Source: JALNZF01 sp049793155 (GTDB lineage Bacteria; Nitrospirota; UBA9217). Taken from it: a stretch of 17,894 bases of DNA. The DNA lies in NCBI GenBank assembly GCA_049793155.1, contig JBARBN010000210.1:1-17894 (forward strand), in the 5' to 3' direction. Under the pieces are notes generated by a model. The model did no database searches and was not told the DNA's origin. It was given only the letters and a program-made list of their open reading frames with translations. Positions 1 to 7,100 of this stretch are shown here, piece after piece; the stretch's first letter is position 1, and every line of letters starts with the position of its first letter. A program made the position numbers and the translations under genes.

Positions 1-76
1 ACATGAAGAGATTATGTTGTATAAACTACAGTCTGTTCCGTGTGTTTTTTGATCGATTCCGTTCACTAATCCTCAG

Positions 77-152
<76 letters not shown>

Positions 153-172
153 CTAATCATCGAGTTATATCT

Positions 173-204
173 CCTGAAATATCGAAACAAATTCAGGTGC
201 TTTT
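173..204 (+). terminator. Possible weak terminator after tRNA-Thr
   Basis: CCTGAA (173-178) and TTCAGG (192-197) form a perfect 6-bp stem with a 13-nt loop, followed by a short T run at 201-204. It lies 20 nt after the tRNA 3' end, where a terminator is expected. The stem is short and AT-containing and the T run is only four bases, so this is a weak candidate. Confidence 0.25.
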
Positions 205-338
205 CACGAATAACTCCCGTGCAATCTCCTTAACGATCCACTATTATCACGTATTGCCACGAAAAATTTATCGCCATGCAAAATGGTTTTAAGCAAGCGG
301 ATAGTGCCGTATATATTCAGGCGGTCGATAATATTTTC

Positions 339-367
339 TTGACTTCCTCAAGGCAATGATATTAAAT
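339..367 (+). promoter_or_regulatory. Candidate sigma-70 promoter for the lipoprotein gene
   Basis: TTGACT (339-344), 17 bp, then TTAAAT (362-367); a TATAAAT lies slightly downstream at 370-376. The -35 box sits in a small dyad, CTTGA at 338-342 and TCAAG at 348-352, which could bind a regulator. The match is modest and the region is AT-rich, so chance is a real alternative. Confidence 0.3.
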
Positions 368-466
368 ACTATAAATCTTGATAAGATGATGCAATCGGCA
401 ATAATTCCCAATGACATTTCTTTAATTAGCAGAATAATTTGATAAGATTTTAAACAGGAGGGGACA

Positions 467-2461
467 ATGAAAGGAAAATTGTCGATTTTTAAGTCTATAC
501 TCATACTTGGAGCACTGCTGGTATTGCTCGTGTCTGCAACGTCGTGCAGCAAGAAGTCAGGAGGAAGCAGCGACGCAGGCGCCGGCACTGGTGGTGGCAC
601 GGGAGGAGGAACCGCTTCAGGCATAACTGTTCTGGCAAATCCGACATCCATTACGGCGAACGGCACCTCGACGATTACAGCCACGATAAAAGATAGTAAT
701 GGCAACCTGGTCGCTGACGGCACCTCCGTCACTTTTTCTTTGAGTTCCGTCGCCTTTGGCAGTCTGTCTAACACAACGGTCACAACCGCCGCAGGGATTG
801 CAACAACCACATTTACGGCTGGCAGTGTTACAGGTTCCGTAACGATCACCGCCACATCAGGAGGCGGCAGCAACACCGCATCGCTTACTGTCGGCACTGT
901 TTCAGCGGGCAGCATACAGTTTGTATCAGCCACTCCCAAGATCCTAGGGATAAAAGGCGCAGGTAATTCGGAGACCTCGGTAATCAAGTTTCTGGTGAGT
1001 GATGTAAACGGCAATCCTGTCGATGGCGCTTTAGTGAACTTTGTCATGACGGGTCCGAATGGCGGGGAGTTTATCGGTGATATAGATTCAACACCGACCA
1101 CGGCCTCTGCTGTAACGGTAAGCGGCATTGCCTCCGTGCTCCTTCACAGCGGAACAATAGCAGGGACGGTCAATATTACCGCTTCAACTACTATTTCCAA
1201 CGGCCCGATCTCTACGTCCGCAACCCCGCTATCCATTGGAGGCGGCGTTCCCTCAGCGACCCACTTTTCCCTTGCCCCGAAGCCCTTTAATCTGGAAGGC
1301 TTACTTTATCACAATCTCCAGTCCACTGTCAGCGCCTATGTTGCGGACAGATTCGGCAACTACAATGTTCTGGACGGGACATCCGTTTCCTTCTATACAG
1401 AGGCCGGGGCAATAGACGCTCAGGGGATAACAGGAGTTTTATTAGGCACTGGTGAAACCGGCATCGATGCTACAGCAGGCGACACCGGTGCTGCAAATGT
1501 TATCTTTCGAACACAGTTTCCCTGGCCCCAGTCTGTTCCGCCTGCAGTCGCAGGGGACGCGATTTCAATGAAATATTTTGGCGGCCTGAATGAACCCTTC
1601 TATACCGCAGGCACCGTCACCTTCAACCCGAGGAATGGCTGGGCCGATATCGTTGCGGCTACGAAGGGTGAGGAAACGTTCCTTGATGAGAATCTTGACG
1701 GGCTGTTTACCCGCTCCTACAAGAATGATAAATGCCCCTATAGCGCTGGCGTTATCTGCGAGTGCGATGGAGGGGTGACGGGCGGGTATGCCGGATTCGT
1801 TTTACAAGGTGAAAGATGCTCCGATCCCGGGAAACCCGGTGGACTGCGGTCCGAAGGGTTCATTGACCTGCCAGAGGACCCATTCATTGATGTGAATGAC
1901 GATGGATTACGGGATGACGGTCAGACCCCGGGTCACCCGTATGAACAATTTATCGACGCAAACGGGAATGGTATCTTTGACGGCACCAACGGGAAGTGGG
2001 ACGGGCCCGATTGCCAGACCTCGGGATGTGAAAAGAATAAAACGATATGGACTGATACGAAGATCGTTTTCAGCGGTCCGGCGCGGTTTTTTCCCAACCC
2101 TGATGGGAACAACTGTTACACTGTTCCGGCTTGCACAACGTTTGCTATCGGTTCTTTCGCAACGGCAACATCGAGCATTGCCAGGGGGAGCAGCGGCTCA
2201 TTCAGGGTCATAGTCGGAGATGGCAATCTGAATAGACTTCAAGCGAAGACAACGATAACCGTGACGGCTTCCGCCGGCAGCGTTAACGGGTTATTCACAA
2301 ACTATGTTGTCCCTGACGGTCTTTCAACAGGGCCGACAACTCTTAACTTCACGATAGCTATAGATCCAACAGAAACCGCCGCAGAAACAACAGTAACCAT
2401 TACCGTGGTCACACCGGATGGGATCATTACGCCGACAGCGATAACGATACCCATTATTTAA
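467..2461 (+). CDS. Secreted lipoprotein with repeated Ig-like (Big_1/invasin type) domains
   Basis: A 664-residue protein starting at an ATG 5 nt after a strong Shine-Dalgarno. The N-terminus has Lys residues, a hydrophobic stretch and VSATSC, so Cys27 is the likely lipidated residue. A Ser/Gly linker rich in GGG follows. Residues about 52-145 match bacterial Ig-like group 1 domains (PTSITANGTSTITATIKDSNG, then TSVTF and GSVTITAT). At least two further beta-rich repeats with the same D-x-x-G-N-P/Y-x-x-x-G-x-x-V logic follow to about residue 390, and another lies near the C-terminus (about 570-650). An insert at about 405-556 holds three Asp/Asn/Gly loops (DENLDG at 407, DVNDDG at 475, DANGNG at 497), like calcium loops, and all eight cysteines other than Cys27. 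A surface adhesin or structural role is inferred. It probably forms a unit with the next gene. Confidence 0.85.
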   Translation: MKGKLSIFKSILILGALLVLLVSATSCSKKSGGSSDAGAGTGGGTGGGTASGITVLANPTSITANGTSTITATIKDSNGNLVADGTSVTFSLSSVAFGSLSNTTVTTAAGIATTTFTAGSVTGSVTITATSGGGSNTASLTVGTVSAGSIQFVSATPKILGIKGAGNSETSVIKFLVSDVNGNPVDGALVNFVMTGPNGGEFIGDIDSTPTTASAVTVSGIASVLLHSGTIAGTVNITASTTISNGPISTSATPLSIGGGVPSATHFSLAPKPFNLEGLLYHNLQSTVSAYVADRFGNYNVLDGTSVSFYTEAGAIDAQGITGVLLGTGETGIDATAGDTGAANVIFRTQFPWPQSVPPAVAGDAISMKYFGGLNEPFYTAGTVTFNPRNGWADIVAATKGEETFLDENLDGLFTRSYKNDKCPYSAGVICECDGGVTGGYAGFVLQGERCSDPGKPGGLRSEGFIDLPEDPFIDVNDDGLRDDGQTPGHPYEQFIDANGNGIFDGTNGKWDGPDCQTSGCEKNKTIWTDTKIVFSGPARFFPNPDGNNCYTVPACTTFAIGSFATATSSIARGSSGSFRVIVGDGNLNRLQAKTTITVTASAGSVNGLFTNYVVPDGLSTGPTTLNFTIAIDPTETAAETTVTITVVTPDGIITPTAITIPII

Positions 2462-2474
2462 ATCACCGTGTACT

Positions 2475-2507
2475 CTTCCCCGCTGTGTGCGGCAGGGAAG
2501 TTTATTT
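2475..2507 (+). terminator. Intercistronic hairpin with T-rich tail
   Basis: CTTCCC (2475-2480) pairs with GGGAAG (2495-2500). Inside it CGC (2481-2483) pairs with GCG (2489-2491) around TGTGT, with GCA bulged. TTTATTT follows at 2501-2507. It sits 14 nt after the lipoprotein stop and ends 24 nt before the next start. It could be a partial terminator that lowers expression of the downstream gene, or a hairpin that stabilises RNA. The bulge and the interrupted T run keep confidence moderate. Confidence 0.45.
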
Positions 2508-2530
2508 GCTTCTGGTATAGGAGAGCGACA

Positions 2531-3409
2531 ATGACCAGGAAGACAACGCCTGCAATCATATTCGTATTAGTTGCATTAGTAGTATGCATACCTTTGACCG
2601 GAGGTGCGGCCACGGTGGGGAATGTTGCCTCAAGCCAGGGGGGAGGCGGGGGGGCGTCCGTCGGCGTTGAGTACGACAGGGTATTCAGCAGGGACCTGAA
2701 TATGACCAGCGGCGACAGGACGATAAACACAAATGGGATCATCACCAACACATCCTTTCCCGCCTCGGGCGATATCATCAAGGACCTCAAGATGGAGTCC
2801 AACCGCGTTTTGGCAAAAGGCACCCTTGGATTTCACCGGGACATAGATCTGGACCTTTTTGTCAAATTGGGGGTTGCCGATGTGATGTGGAAGGCGTCTC
2901 ATGTTACTGCCGCCGGTCCTGCACAGGATCTGAAATTTGACGGAGAAGCCGATTTTGCCTGGGGCGGCGGCGCAAAATTCGGATTTTATCGCTTCTCCAG
3001 TGGGTTAAAGATCATGGGTGATGTACAATATCTAGCCTACAAGGTCAACGGAAATTACAGCGTCAACGGCATTGACAGGGCCGTTTTCGAGACCCCGGCC
3101 TCCTATAAAACAAAGACCAGGGTCGAAGAGTGGCAAGGCGCTTTATATGTACAGCAGTTTTTTGGACCGATCGGCCCCTATCTCGGCGCCAAATATTCAG
3201 ATCTCAGGTTGGAGAACGATGTTGACGTGACTCGCATGACTGGCGTCCCTTTTTCGTACGAGGATATAATGAAGGCTGATGCCAAGAAAAACGTAGGCGT
3301 CTTTTTGGGTGCCGATCTCAATATATTGCCAAACCACCTGAGCGTGAATGTTGAAGTGAGGCTCGTGGATGAGACCGCAGGCAGCGTCGGTGTGAACTAC
3401 AAGTTCTAA
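2531..3409 (+). CDS. Outer-membrane beta-barrel protein, family not identified
   Basis: I chose the ATG at 2531 (292 residues). It has a Shine-Dalgarno (AGGAGAG, 2519-2525) and starts a classical signal peptide: MTRK, a hydrophobic core from about residue 8, then LTGGAA with cleavage near residues 26-28. The frame is open 63 nt further upstream, but that extension would put charged residues before the signal and would run over the hairpin. The mature part alternates hydrophobic and polar residues in short strands with many Gly, Tyr and Phe, and ends in VGVNYKF. A terminal Phe after such a strand is the usual BAM-recognised signal. It looks like a small porin or OmpW/OmpA-barrel-sized protein, but I recognise no specific family. 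The adjacent lipoprotein gene suggests the two act together at the cell surface, which is inference. Confidence 0.8.
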   Translation: MTRKTTPAIIFVLVALVVCIPLTGGAATVGNVASSQGGGGGASVGVEYDRVFSRDLNMTSGDRTINTNGIITNTSFPASGDIIKDLKMESNRVLAKGTLGFHRDIDLDLFVKLGVADVMWKASHVTAAGPAQDLKFDGEADFAWGGGAKFGFYRFSSGLKIMGDVQYLAYKVNGNYSVNGIDRAVFETPASYKTKTRVEEWQGALYVQQFFGPIGPYLGAKYSDLRLENDVDVTRMTGVPFSYEDIMKADAKKNVGVFLGADLNILPNHLSVNVEVRLVDETAGSVGVNYKF

Positions 3410-3811
3410 CAGTCTGTTGAAAAACTAAATTAAGTCCAGCACCGCCATTCCCTTCCTTCATTAGAAAAAGTAGATATAGTGAGGATCCCATTTCCTCGCG
3501 CAAAATCCTGCTATTCATCTGACAGCCGTTCAAAAATCATTGATCAACATTTGTCTCGAAAACAACTAATCCCTCCACTAGAAACAGATTGATCATGATT
3601 ACTTTATGGTACCTACTCTATTACTGGAACCATCTCCCGATAAGAGCACTCGGGAATGACTAAATCAGTGTGAAGATATTATTATTTCGGAAGGTTTTAT
3701 CTGGAATCTGGCTTCAGAACATTCGCAATATGTTGTTACAAGTTCAGTTTAATCTTTACATAAAATATTATCGGATCAGATACAAAAACAAATGTGAACA
3801 AAAAGAAAAGG

Positions 3812-3840
3812 TTGACAACACAAATAAATATGTTTATATT
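3812..3840 (+). promoter_or_regulatory. Strong sigma-70 promoter of the pgsA operon
   Basis: TTGACA (3812-3817), a 17-bp spacer, then TATATT (3835-3840): the -35 box is perfect and the -10 box matches five of six bases. Transcription would begin near 3847, leaving about 26 nt before the chosen pgsA ATG. Confidence 0.75.
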
Positions 3841-3842
3841 TA
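3825..3842. promoter_or_regulatory. Candidate operator: perfect dyad over the -10 box
   Basis: TAAATAT (3825-3831), GTTT, ATATTTA (3836-3842) is a perfect 7-bp inverted repeat with a 4-bp spacer. It covers the -10 box of the pgsA operon promoter, where a bound repressor would block RNA polymerase. The operon's second gene encodes an XRE-type DNA-binding protein, so autoregulation is possible. AT-rich dyads also arise by chance in AT-rich promoters. Confidence 0.35.
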
Positions 3843-3872
3843 AACCCATTGAGCGTATCCAACGGGGTGCCA

Positions 3873-4397
3873 ATGAACCTACCCAACTATATCACTCTTG
3901 TCAGAATTATTCTCATCCCGTTTTTTATTAATTTGATGTTTTACGGTTACTATCGCTCGGCGCTCGCGGTTTTTGCCGCGGCCTGCCTGACTGATGCGCT
4001 TGACGGATTGATCGCGAGAGTTACCAATTCCATAACTGAATTAGGCGCGCTCCTGGATCCGATCGCGGACAAATTGCTCATTCTCTCCGCTTTCGTGACC
4101 CTGGCGCTGCTTAAAATGCTCCCGGTGTGGCTTGTCATCATCGTGGTGAGCAGGGACGTGATCCTGGTCCTCGGCAGCCTTGTTATCTATTTTTTAAGGC
4201 ACGAACTGAAGGCCAGGCCGTCGTTCATCGGGAAGTCCACGACGGTGTTGCAGCTGTTCGTGGTAACGCTCTCGCTGGTTCTGAAGGCATTCGGCAAAGA
4301 GATGACGGGGACTCATGTGCTGCACTGGACAACGGCCGTGTTTACGCTGGCTTCAGGCATCCAGTATGTTGTGCGCGGCACCAGGATCGTCGGCTGA
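3873..4397 (+). CDS. pgsA: CDP-diacylglycerol--glycerol-3-phosphate 3-phosphatidyltransferase
   Basis: This integral membrane enzyme makes phosphatidylglycerophosphate from CDP-diacylglycerol and glycerol-3-phosphate, the committed step to phosphatidylglycerol and cardiolipin. The full CDP-alcohol phosphotransferase signature is present: D41-x2-D44-G45-x2-A48-R49-x8-G58-x3-D62-x3-D66. The N-terminus NLPNYITLVRIILIP is typical of PgsA and several hydrophobic helices follow, giving 174 residues, near the usual size. I chose the ATG at 3873. The frame also opens at a TTG (3849), but that sits right at the predicted transcription start and the family begins at MNLPN. A GGGG precedes the ATG. PgsA rather than another family member is supported by the N-terminus and length; phosphatidylinositol-phosphate synthase is less likely. 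It is first in the operon. Confidence 0.92.
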   Translation: MNLPNYITLVRIILIPFFINLMFYGYYRSALAVFAAACLTDALDGLIARVTNSITELGALLDPIADKLLILSAFVTLALLKMLPVWLVIIVVSRDVILVLGSLVIYFLRHELKARPSFIGKSTTVLQLFVVTLSLVLKAFGKEMTGTHVLHWTTAVFTLASGIQYVVRGTRIVG

Positions 4398-4429
4398 TAC
4401 TATATTGACGCTTTACACGGAGGACGTGA

Positions 4430-4864
4430 ATGAAGATATCCGATATGATCAGACAGGCCTTGGAAAAGAAGGGGTTCAAAAATCTCAAGGATGCCTCGAA
4501 GGTGCTCGGCATAAGCCCTGAGCTTCTGCGGGTCACGATCAATAAAGGGCATATACCGAAGGACTCGACGCTCATCGTGATCGCGAATAAGCTGGGTCTG
4601 GAAAAGTCAATGCTCGTTCTTGCGGCCCACCAGGAAAAGGTGCCGGACGAGGTCAAGGGTTATTTCCTTTCTCCTTCACAGGTAAAGTTCAGGCGGGGGA
4701 AACGTAAATATCCGCTTTCCGAAGAGCAGACCAATTACCTGGAAAAGATCCTGAGTGTTGACGAGATCATGCTTGTTCGGAAATTCCGGCAGGTTACCGA
4801 TGAGGCCATGGTACAGATCGCCGGGTATGTTGACTTCATGTTCGCCTCAAAGAAGAGATCCTGA
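4430..4864 (+). CDS. XRE-type helix-turn-helix protein, function unknown
   Basis: A 144-residue protein with GGAGGA 5 nt before its ATG. Residues about 4-60 fit an XRE/Cro helix-turn-helix: an amphipathic helix (MIRQALEKKG), LKDASKVLGISPELLRVTINKG as the turn and recognition helix, then IPKDSTLIVIANKLGLEKSML. The C-terminal half has no recognised domain: a basic stretch (FRRGKRKYPL), then helices rich in Leu, Ile and Val ending near VQIAGYVDFM, which might serve dimerisation. It lies 32 bp after pgsA and its stop directly adjoins the next start, so it is co-transcribed with a phospholipid gene and a radical-SAM gene. It may act on its own operon promoter, which carries a dyad; this is inference. 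No transfer signs. Confidence 0.85.
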   Translation: MKISDMIRQALEKKGFKNLKDASKVLGISPELLRVTINKGHIPKDSTLIVIANKLGLEKSMLVLAAHQEKVPDEVKGYFLSPSQVKFRRGKRKYPLSEEQTNYLEKILSVDEIMLVRKFRQVTDEAMVQIAGYVDFMFASKKRS

Positions 4865-6157
4865 TTGCTCGAGATCGTACATATCCTGCCGGGTGGCACC
4901 GGTGAAGAACTGGGTCTAAAAGCAGGGGACGTGCTCGACTCCTTGAACGGGAAAGAGGTCCATGACGTTATTGACTTCCGTTTTTTGGTCGCTGACGAAC
5001 GCATCATTCTTTCGTTTCATACGAAGGATGGCAAGGCCCGCAAGGTCATTCTTGAGAAAGACCCGGACGATAATCTTGGACTGAAGTTTTCCCCGTTCCG
5101 CATCACCCGGTGCCGCAACAAGTGCATCTTCTGCTTTGTCGATCAAATGCCGGCTGGTTGCCGGAAAAGTCTGAACATTAAAGACGACGATTTTCGGGCT
5201 TCATTCCTGCACGGGAATTATATTACGCTCGGAGCACTTTCAGAAAACGATTGGGAACGGATTTTTTGTGAGCGGTTGTCTCCGCTCTATATATCCGTTC
5301 ATACCACGGACCACTCGCTCCGTACGTTCATGCTTGGAAACAAGAAGGCTCCTGACATCATGGAAAGCATGAGGCGTCTGGCCGCAGGAGGCATTCTGAT
5401 GCATACGCAGATCGTTCTTTGCCCCGGGATCAACGACGGCGATCACCTGCAAAAGACGCTGGAAGATCTGTCCGGTCTTTTCCCGTCAGTTGCTTCCATA
5501 GCGGTGGTCCCCGTGGGATTAACGGAGTTCAGAAAGAAGTTATTCCCGCTCAGGTTGTTTACCCGGCCTGAGGCGCGTGCGGTGATCGAGCGCGTTGCCC
5601 GGGTCGGTACGCTCCTCAAACGGAAGCTCGGGACCCGGCTCGTGTTTGCTTCTGATGAGTTCTTCATCAAATCAGGAGAACCGTTCCCTCCGTTGTCTTT
5701 TTATGAAGAACTGCCCCAGATAGAGAATGGTGTGGGCATGGTGTCCGAATTTCTGCAAGATGTTTCGCGTACGCGGGTGCCGAAAAGGACGCCACCGATT
5801 AATTTGACCCTGGTGACCGGGGTATCGTTCGGCAGTATTCTCAAACGCGCACTTGAGCGGTTGAGAACAGTTGAGGGACCAAGGATCAGACTGGTGATCG
5901 CGAAGAACTTTTTTTTTGGGCCTTCGGTGACGGTTGCGGGGCTCTTGACGGGACAGGACATCCTCCGGTCACTGAAGGGAAAACGTTTGGGCGACCTCGT
6001 TTTGATACCCTCCGGTGCGCTCAAGGAAGATGAAGACCTGTTCCTTGACAACATGAGCCTTGAGCAGTTGGAACAAAGGCTCTCCGTCAAGGTGCGGAAG
6101 GCAGAGCACTTCGGCGAATTGGTGACCATGTTGTGCGGTTCAGGGAGGCGCTCCTGA
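4865..6157 (+). CDS. DUF512 family protein: PDZ domain plus radical-SAM core
   Basis: A 430-residue protein of the widespread DUF512 family. Residues about 1-60 form a PDZ-like domain (GTGEELGLKAGDVLDSLNGK). Cys83-x3-Cys87-x2-Cys90, in ITRCRNKCIFCFVDQMP, is the radical-SAM [4Fe-4S] cluster motif, followed by the family-typical DDDFRASFLHGNYITL. The C-terminal DUF512 part includes LVTGVSFG and LIPSGALKEDEDLFLD. The substrate and reaction are not known to me. The start is a TTG directly after the TGA of the XRE gene, with only a weak AAGAAGAG Shine-Dalgarno. It is supported because family members begin with this PDZ segment and no better start exists, and translational coupling fits. The length is normal and no motif is missing. 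The stop shares one base with the aroE start. Confidence 0.9.
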   Translation: MLEIVHILPGGTGEELGLKAGDVLDSLNGKEVHDVIDFRFLVADERIILSFHTKDGKARKVILEKDPDDNLGLKFSPFRITRCRNKCIFCFVDQMPAGCRKSLNIKDDDFRASFLHGNYITLGALSENDWERIFCERLSPLYISVHTTDHSLRTFMLGNKKAPDIMESMRRLAAGGILMHTQIVLCPGINDGDHLQKTLEDLSGLFPSVASIAVVPVGLTEFRKKLFPLRLFTRPEARAVIERVARVGTLLKRKLGTRLVFASDEFFIKSGEPFPPLSFYEELPQIENGVGMVSEFLQDVSRTRVPKRTPPINLTLVTGVSFGSILKRALERLRTVEGPRIRLVIAKNFFFGPSVTVAGLLTGQDILRSLKGKRLGDLVLIPSGALKEDEDLFLDNMSLEQLEQRLSVKVRKAEHFGELVTMLCGSGRRS

Positions 6158-7002
6158 TGATATCGGGAAAGACGGCGATCTACGGCATATTCGGACATCC
6201 TGTGGAGCATACCTTCTCCCCGGGGATGCATAATAGCGCATTCAAAAAACTTGGCATGGATGCTTGTTATGTGCCCTTTGCGGTCCCTCCCGGAAGTCTG
6301 GAGGATGCCGTGCGAGCAGTGGTCCCTCTCGGACTCCGGGGATTGAACATCACGGTCCCGCACAAGGAACTGGTGATTGCCTTTCTCGACGAACTTTCTG
6401 AAGAGGCGCGGCTGATCGGCGCGGTGAATACGATCGAAATCAGGAAGGGGCGGCTGATCGGCCACAATACCGACGGCAGAGGGTTCCTGCGGTCGCTCCG
6501 GGAGCATGGGGAGCTGGACCCAAAAGGAAAAAAATTTCTCTTCATCGGTTCTGGCGGTGCGGCCCGCGCGGTGAGCTTCAGTCTGGCACTTGCCGGCGCT
6601 GCGGCAATCGTCTTCCGGGACCTTGATGCCCGAAAAGCATCTCTGCTGGCAAATGATATCCGGGAAAAGACCGGCGTGCCGGCAATAACCATAGGGCAGG
6701 AGACTCTTCCGGAATATGCAGATGATGCCGATTGTCTGATAAACGCCTCTCCGCTCGGTCTCAGGAGAATGGACCCGCTGCCCATACCCGGGAATCTCAT
6801 CAAGAGAAAGCATCTCATCTGTGATCTTGTCTATAACCCGCCGGAGACCGCACTCTTGAAGATCGCAAAAAAACGGGGCGCCAAAAGACTATCCGGCCTC
6901 GGCATGCTTTTATACCAGGGCGTGATCGCTTTTGAAATCTGGACCGGGGGAAAAGCGCCGGTCCCGGTCATGAAGAATGCGCTTGCAAGGCAGATTCGAT
7001 AA
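6157..7002 (+). CDS. aroE: Shikimate 5-dehydrogenase (NADP+)
   Basis: AroE reduces 3-dehydroshikimate to shikimate with NADPH, the fourth step of the cytosolic shikimate pathway to chorismate. Motifs in the 281-residue protein are FGHPVEHTFSPGMHN (substrate loop; Thr19 and Ser21 take the two Ser positions of E. coli AroE), NITVPHK with catalytic Lys70, HNTDG with Asp106, the nucleotide-binding GSGGAARA near 129-136, and GLGMLLYQG near the C-terminus. I chose the ATG at 6157, which has GGGAGG at 6143-6148. The frame opens 24 nt upstream at a GTG, but the ATG fits the family start and overlaps the DUF512 stop as TGATG, implying coupling. A quinate/shikimate dehydrogenase is the main alternative, but with no catabolic genes nearby the biosynthetic enzyme is more likely. 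Confidence 0.95.
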   Translation: MISGKTAIYGIFGHPVEHTFSPGMHNSAFKKLGMDACYVPFAVPPGSLEDAVRAVVPLGLRGLNITVPHKELVIAFLDELSEEARLIGAVNTIEIRKGRLIGHNTDGRGFLRSLREHGELDPKGKKFLFIGSGGAARAVSFSLALAGAAAIVFRDLDARKASLLANDIREKTGVPAITIGQETLPEYADDADCLINASPLGLRRMDPLPIPGNLIKRKHLICDLVYNPPETALLKIAKKRGAKRLSGLGMLLYQGVIAFEIWTGGKAPVPVMKNALARQIR

Positions 7003-7038
7003 CATATTATAAAATCGGGGTAATGTGATTCAGATATC

Positions 7039-7067
7039 TTGACATGCATTCATTATTAAAGTAAGAT
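7039..7067 (+). promoter_or_regulatory. Candidate sigma-70 promoter of the pilus operon
   Basis: TTGACA (7039-7044), 17 bp, then TAAGAT (7062-7067), matching the -10 consensus in four of six bases. A perfect TATAAT lies at 7074-7079 but has no -35 box at the right distance. The promoter sits in the 98-bp gap between aroE and pilB, so the pilus genes can be expressed separately. The spacing to the pilB ATG gives a leader of about 25 nt. Confidence 0.55.
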
Positions 7068-7100
7068 AATCACTATAATTTTTTATTTAGGGGAGTCCTT

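Larger units (their letters stand above)
153..466. other. Gene-free leader between tRNA-Thr and the lipoprotein gene
   Basis: This is 314 bp of AT-rich DNA with no convincing coding sequence. An antisense reading frame enters it from the lipoprotein gene, but it has the composition of a shadow frame. It holds the weak hairpin at 173-204, a candidate promoter at 339-367 and a strong Shine-Dalgarno sequence (AGGAGGGG, 456-463) just before the lipoprotein ATG. Confidence 0.6.
3410..3848. other. AT-rich gene-free spacer before pgsA
   Basis: About 440 bp with no credible coding sequence; the only frame is a short antisense one. It contains small hairpins (GAGGA/TCCTC at 3481-3497, and TCCCGA/TCGGGA at 3635-3655 with a 9-nt loop) that lack T runs, and ends in the strong promoter at 3812-3840. 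No clear terminator for the barrel gene was found. The stretch right after the stop, CAGTCTGTTGAAAAACT, looks like the tips of some insertion sequences, but no partner end was seen. Confidence 0.6.

Noticed and set aside
838..900. Repeated ACC/GGC triplets in the lipoprotein gene as a possible phase-variable repeat
   Set aside because: The triplets are irregular and code in frame for Thr/Gly-rich Ig repeats; there is no uniform tandem tract prone to slippage.
289..1128. Antisense frame of about 280 codons opposite the lipoprotein N-terminus, rich in Val, Pro and Ala
   Set aside because: Its composition is the complement of the Thr/Gly/Ser-rich Ig repeats; no start context or domain.
3635..3655. 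TCCCGA/TCGGGA hairpin as terminator of the beta-barrel gene
   Set aside because: It is more than 220 bp from the stop codon, has a 9-nt loop and no T run on either side.
6210..6225. Thr in place of the first Ser of the AroE substrate loop as a loss of function
   Set aside because: Thr at that position keeps the hydroxyl and, as I recall, occurs in many bacterial AroE proteins; all catalytic residues are present.
5701..6813. Antisense open frame of about 370 codons across the DUF512 and aroE genes
   Set aside because: It spans two well-supported genes on the other strand and its product is low in hydrophobic order and rich in Arg, Ser and Cys, typical of shadow frames.
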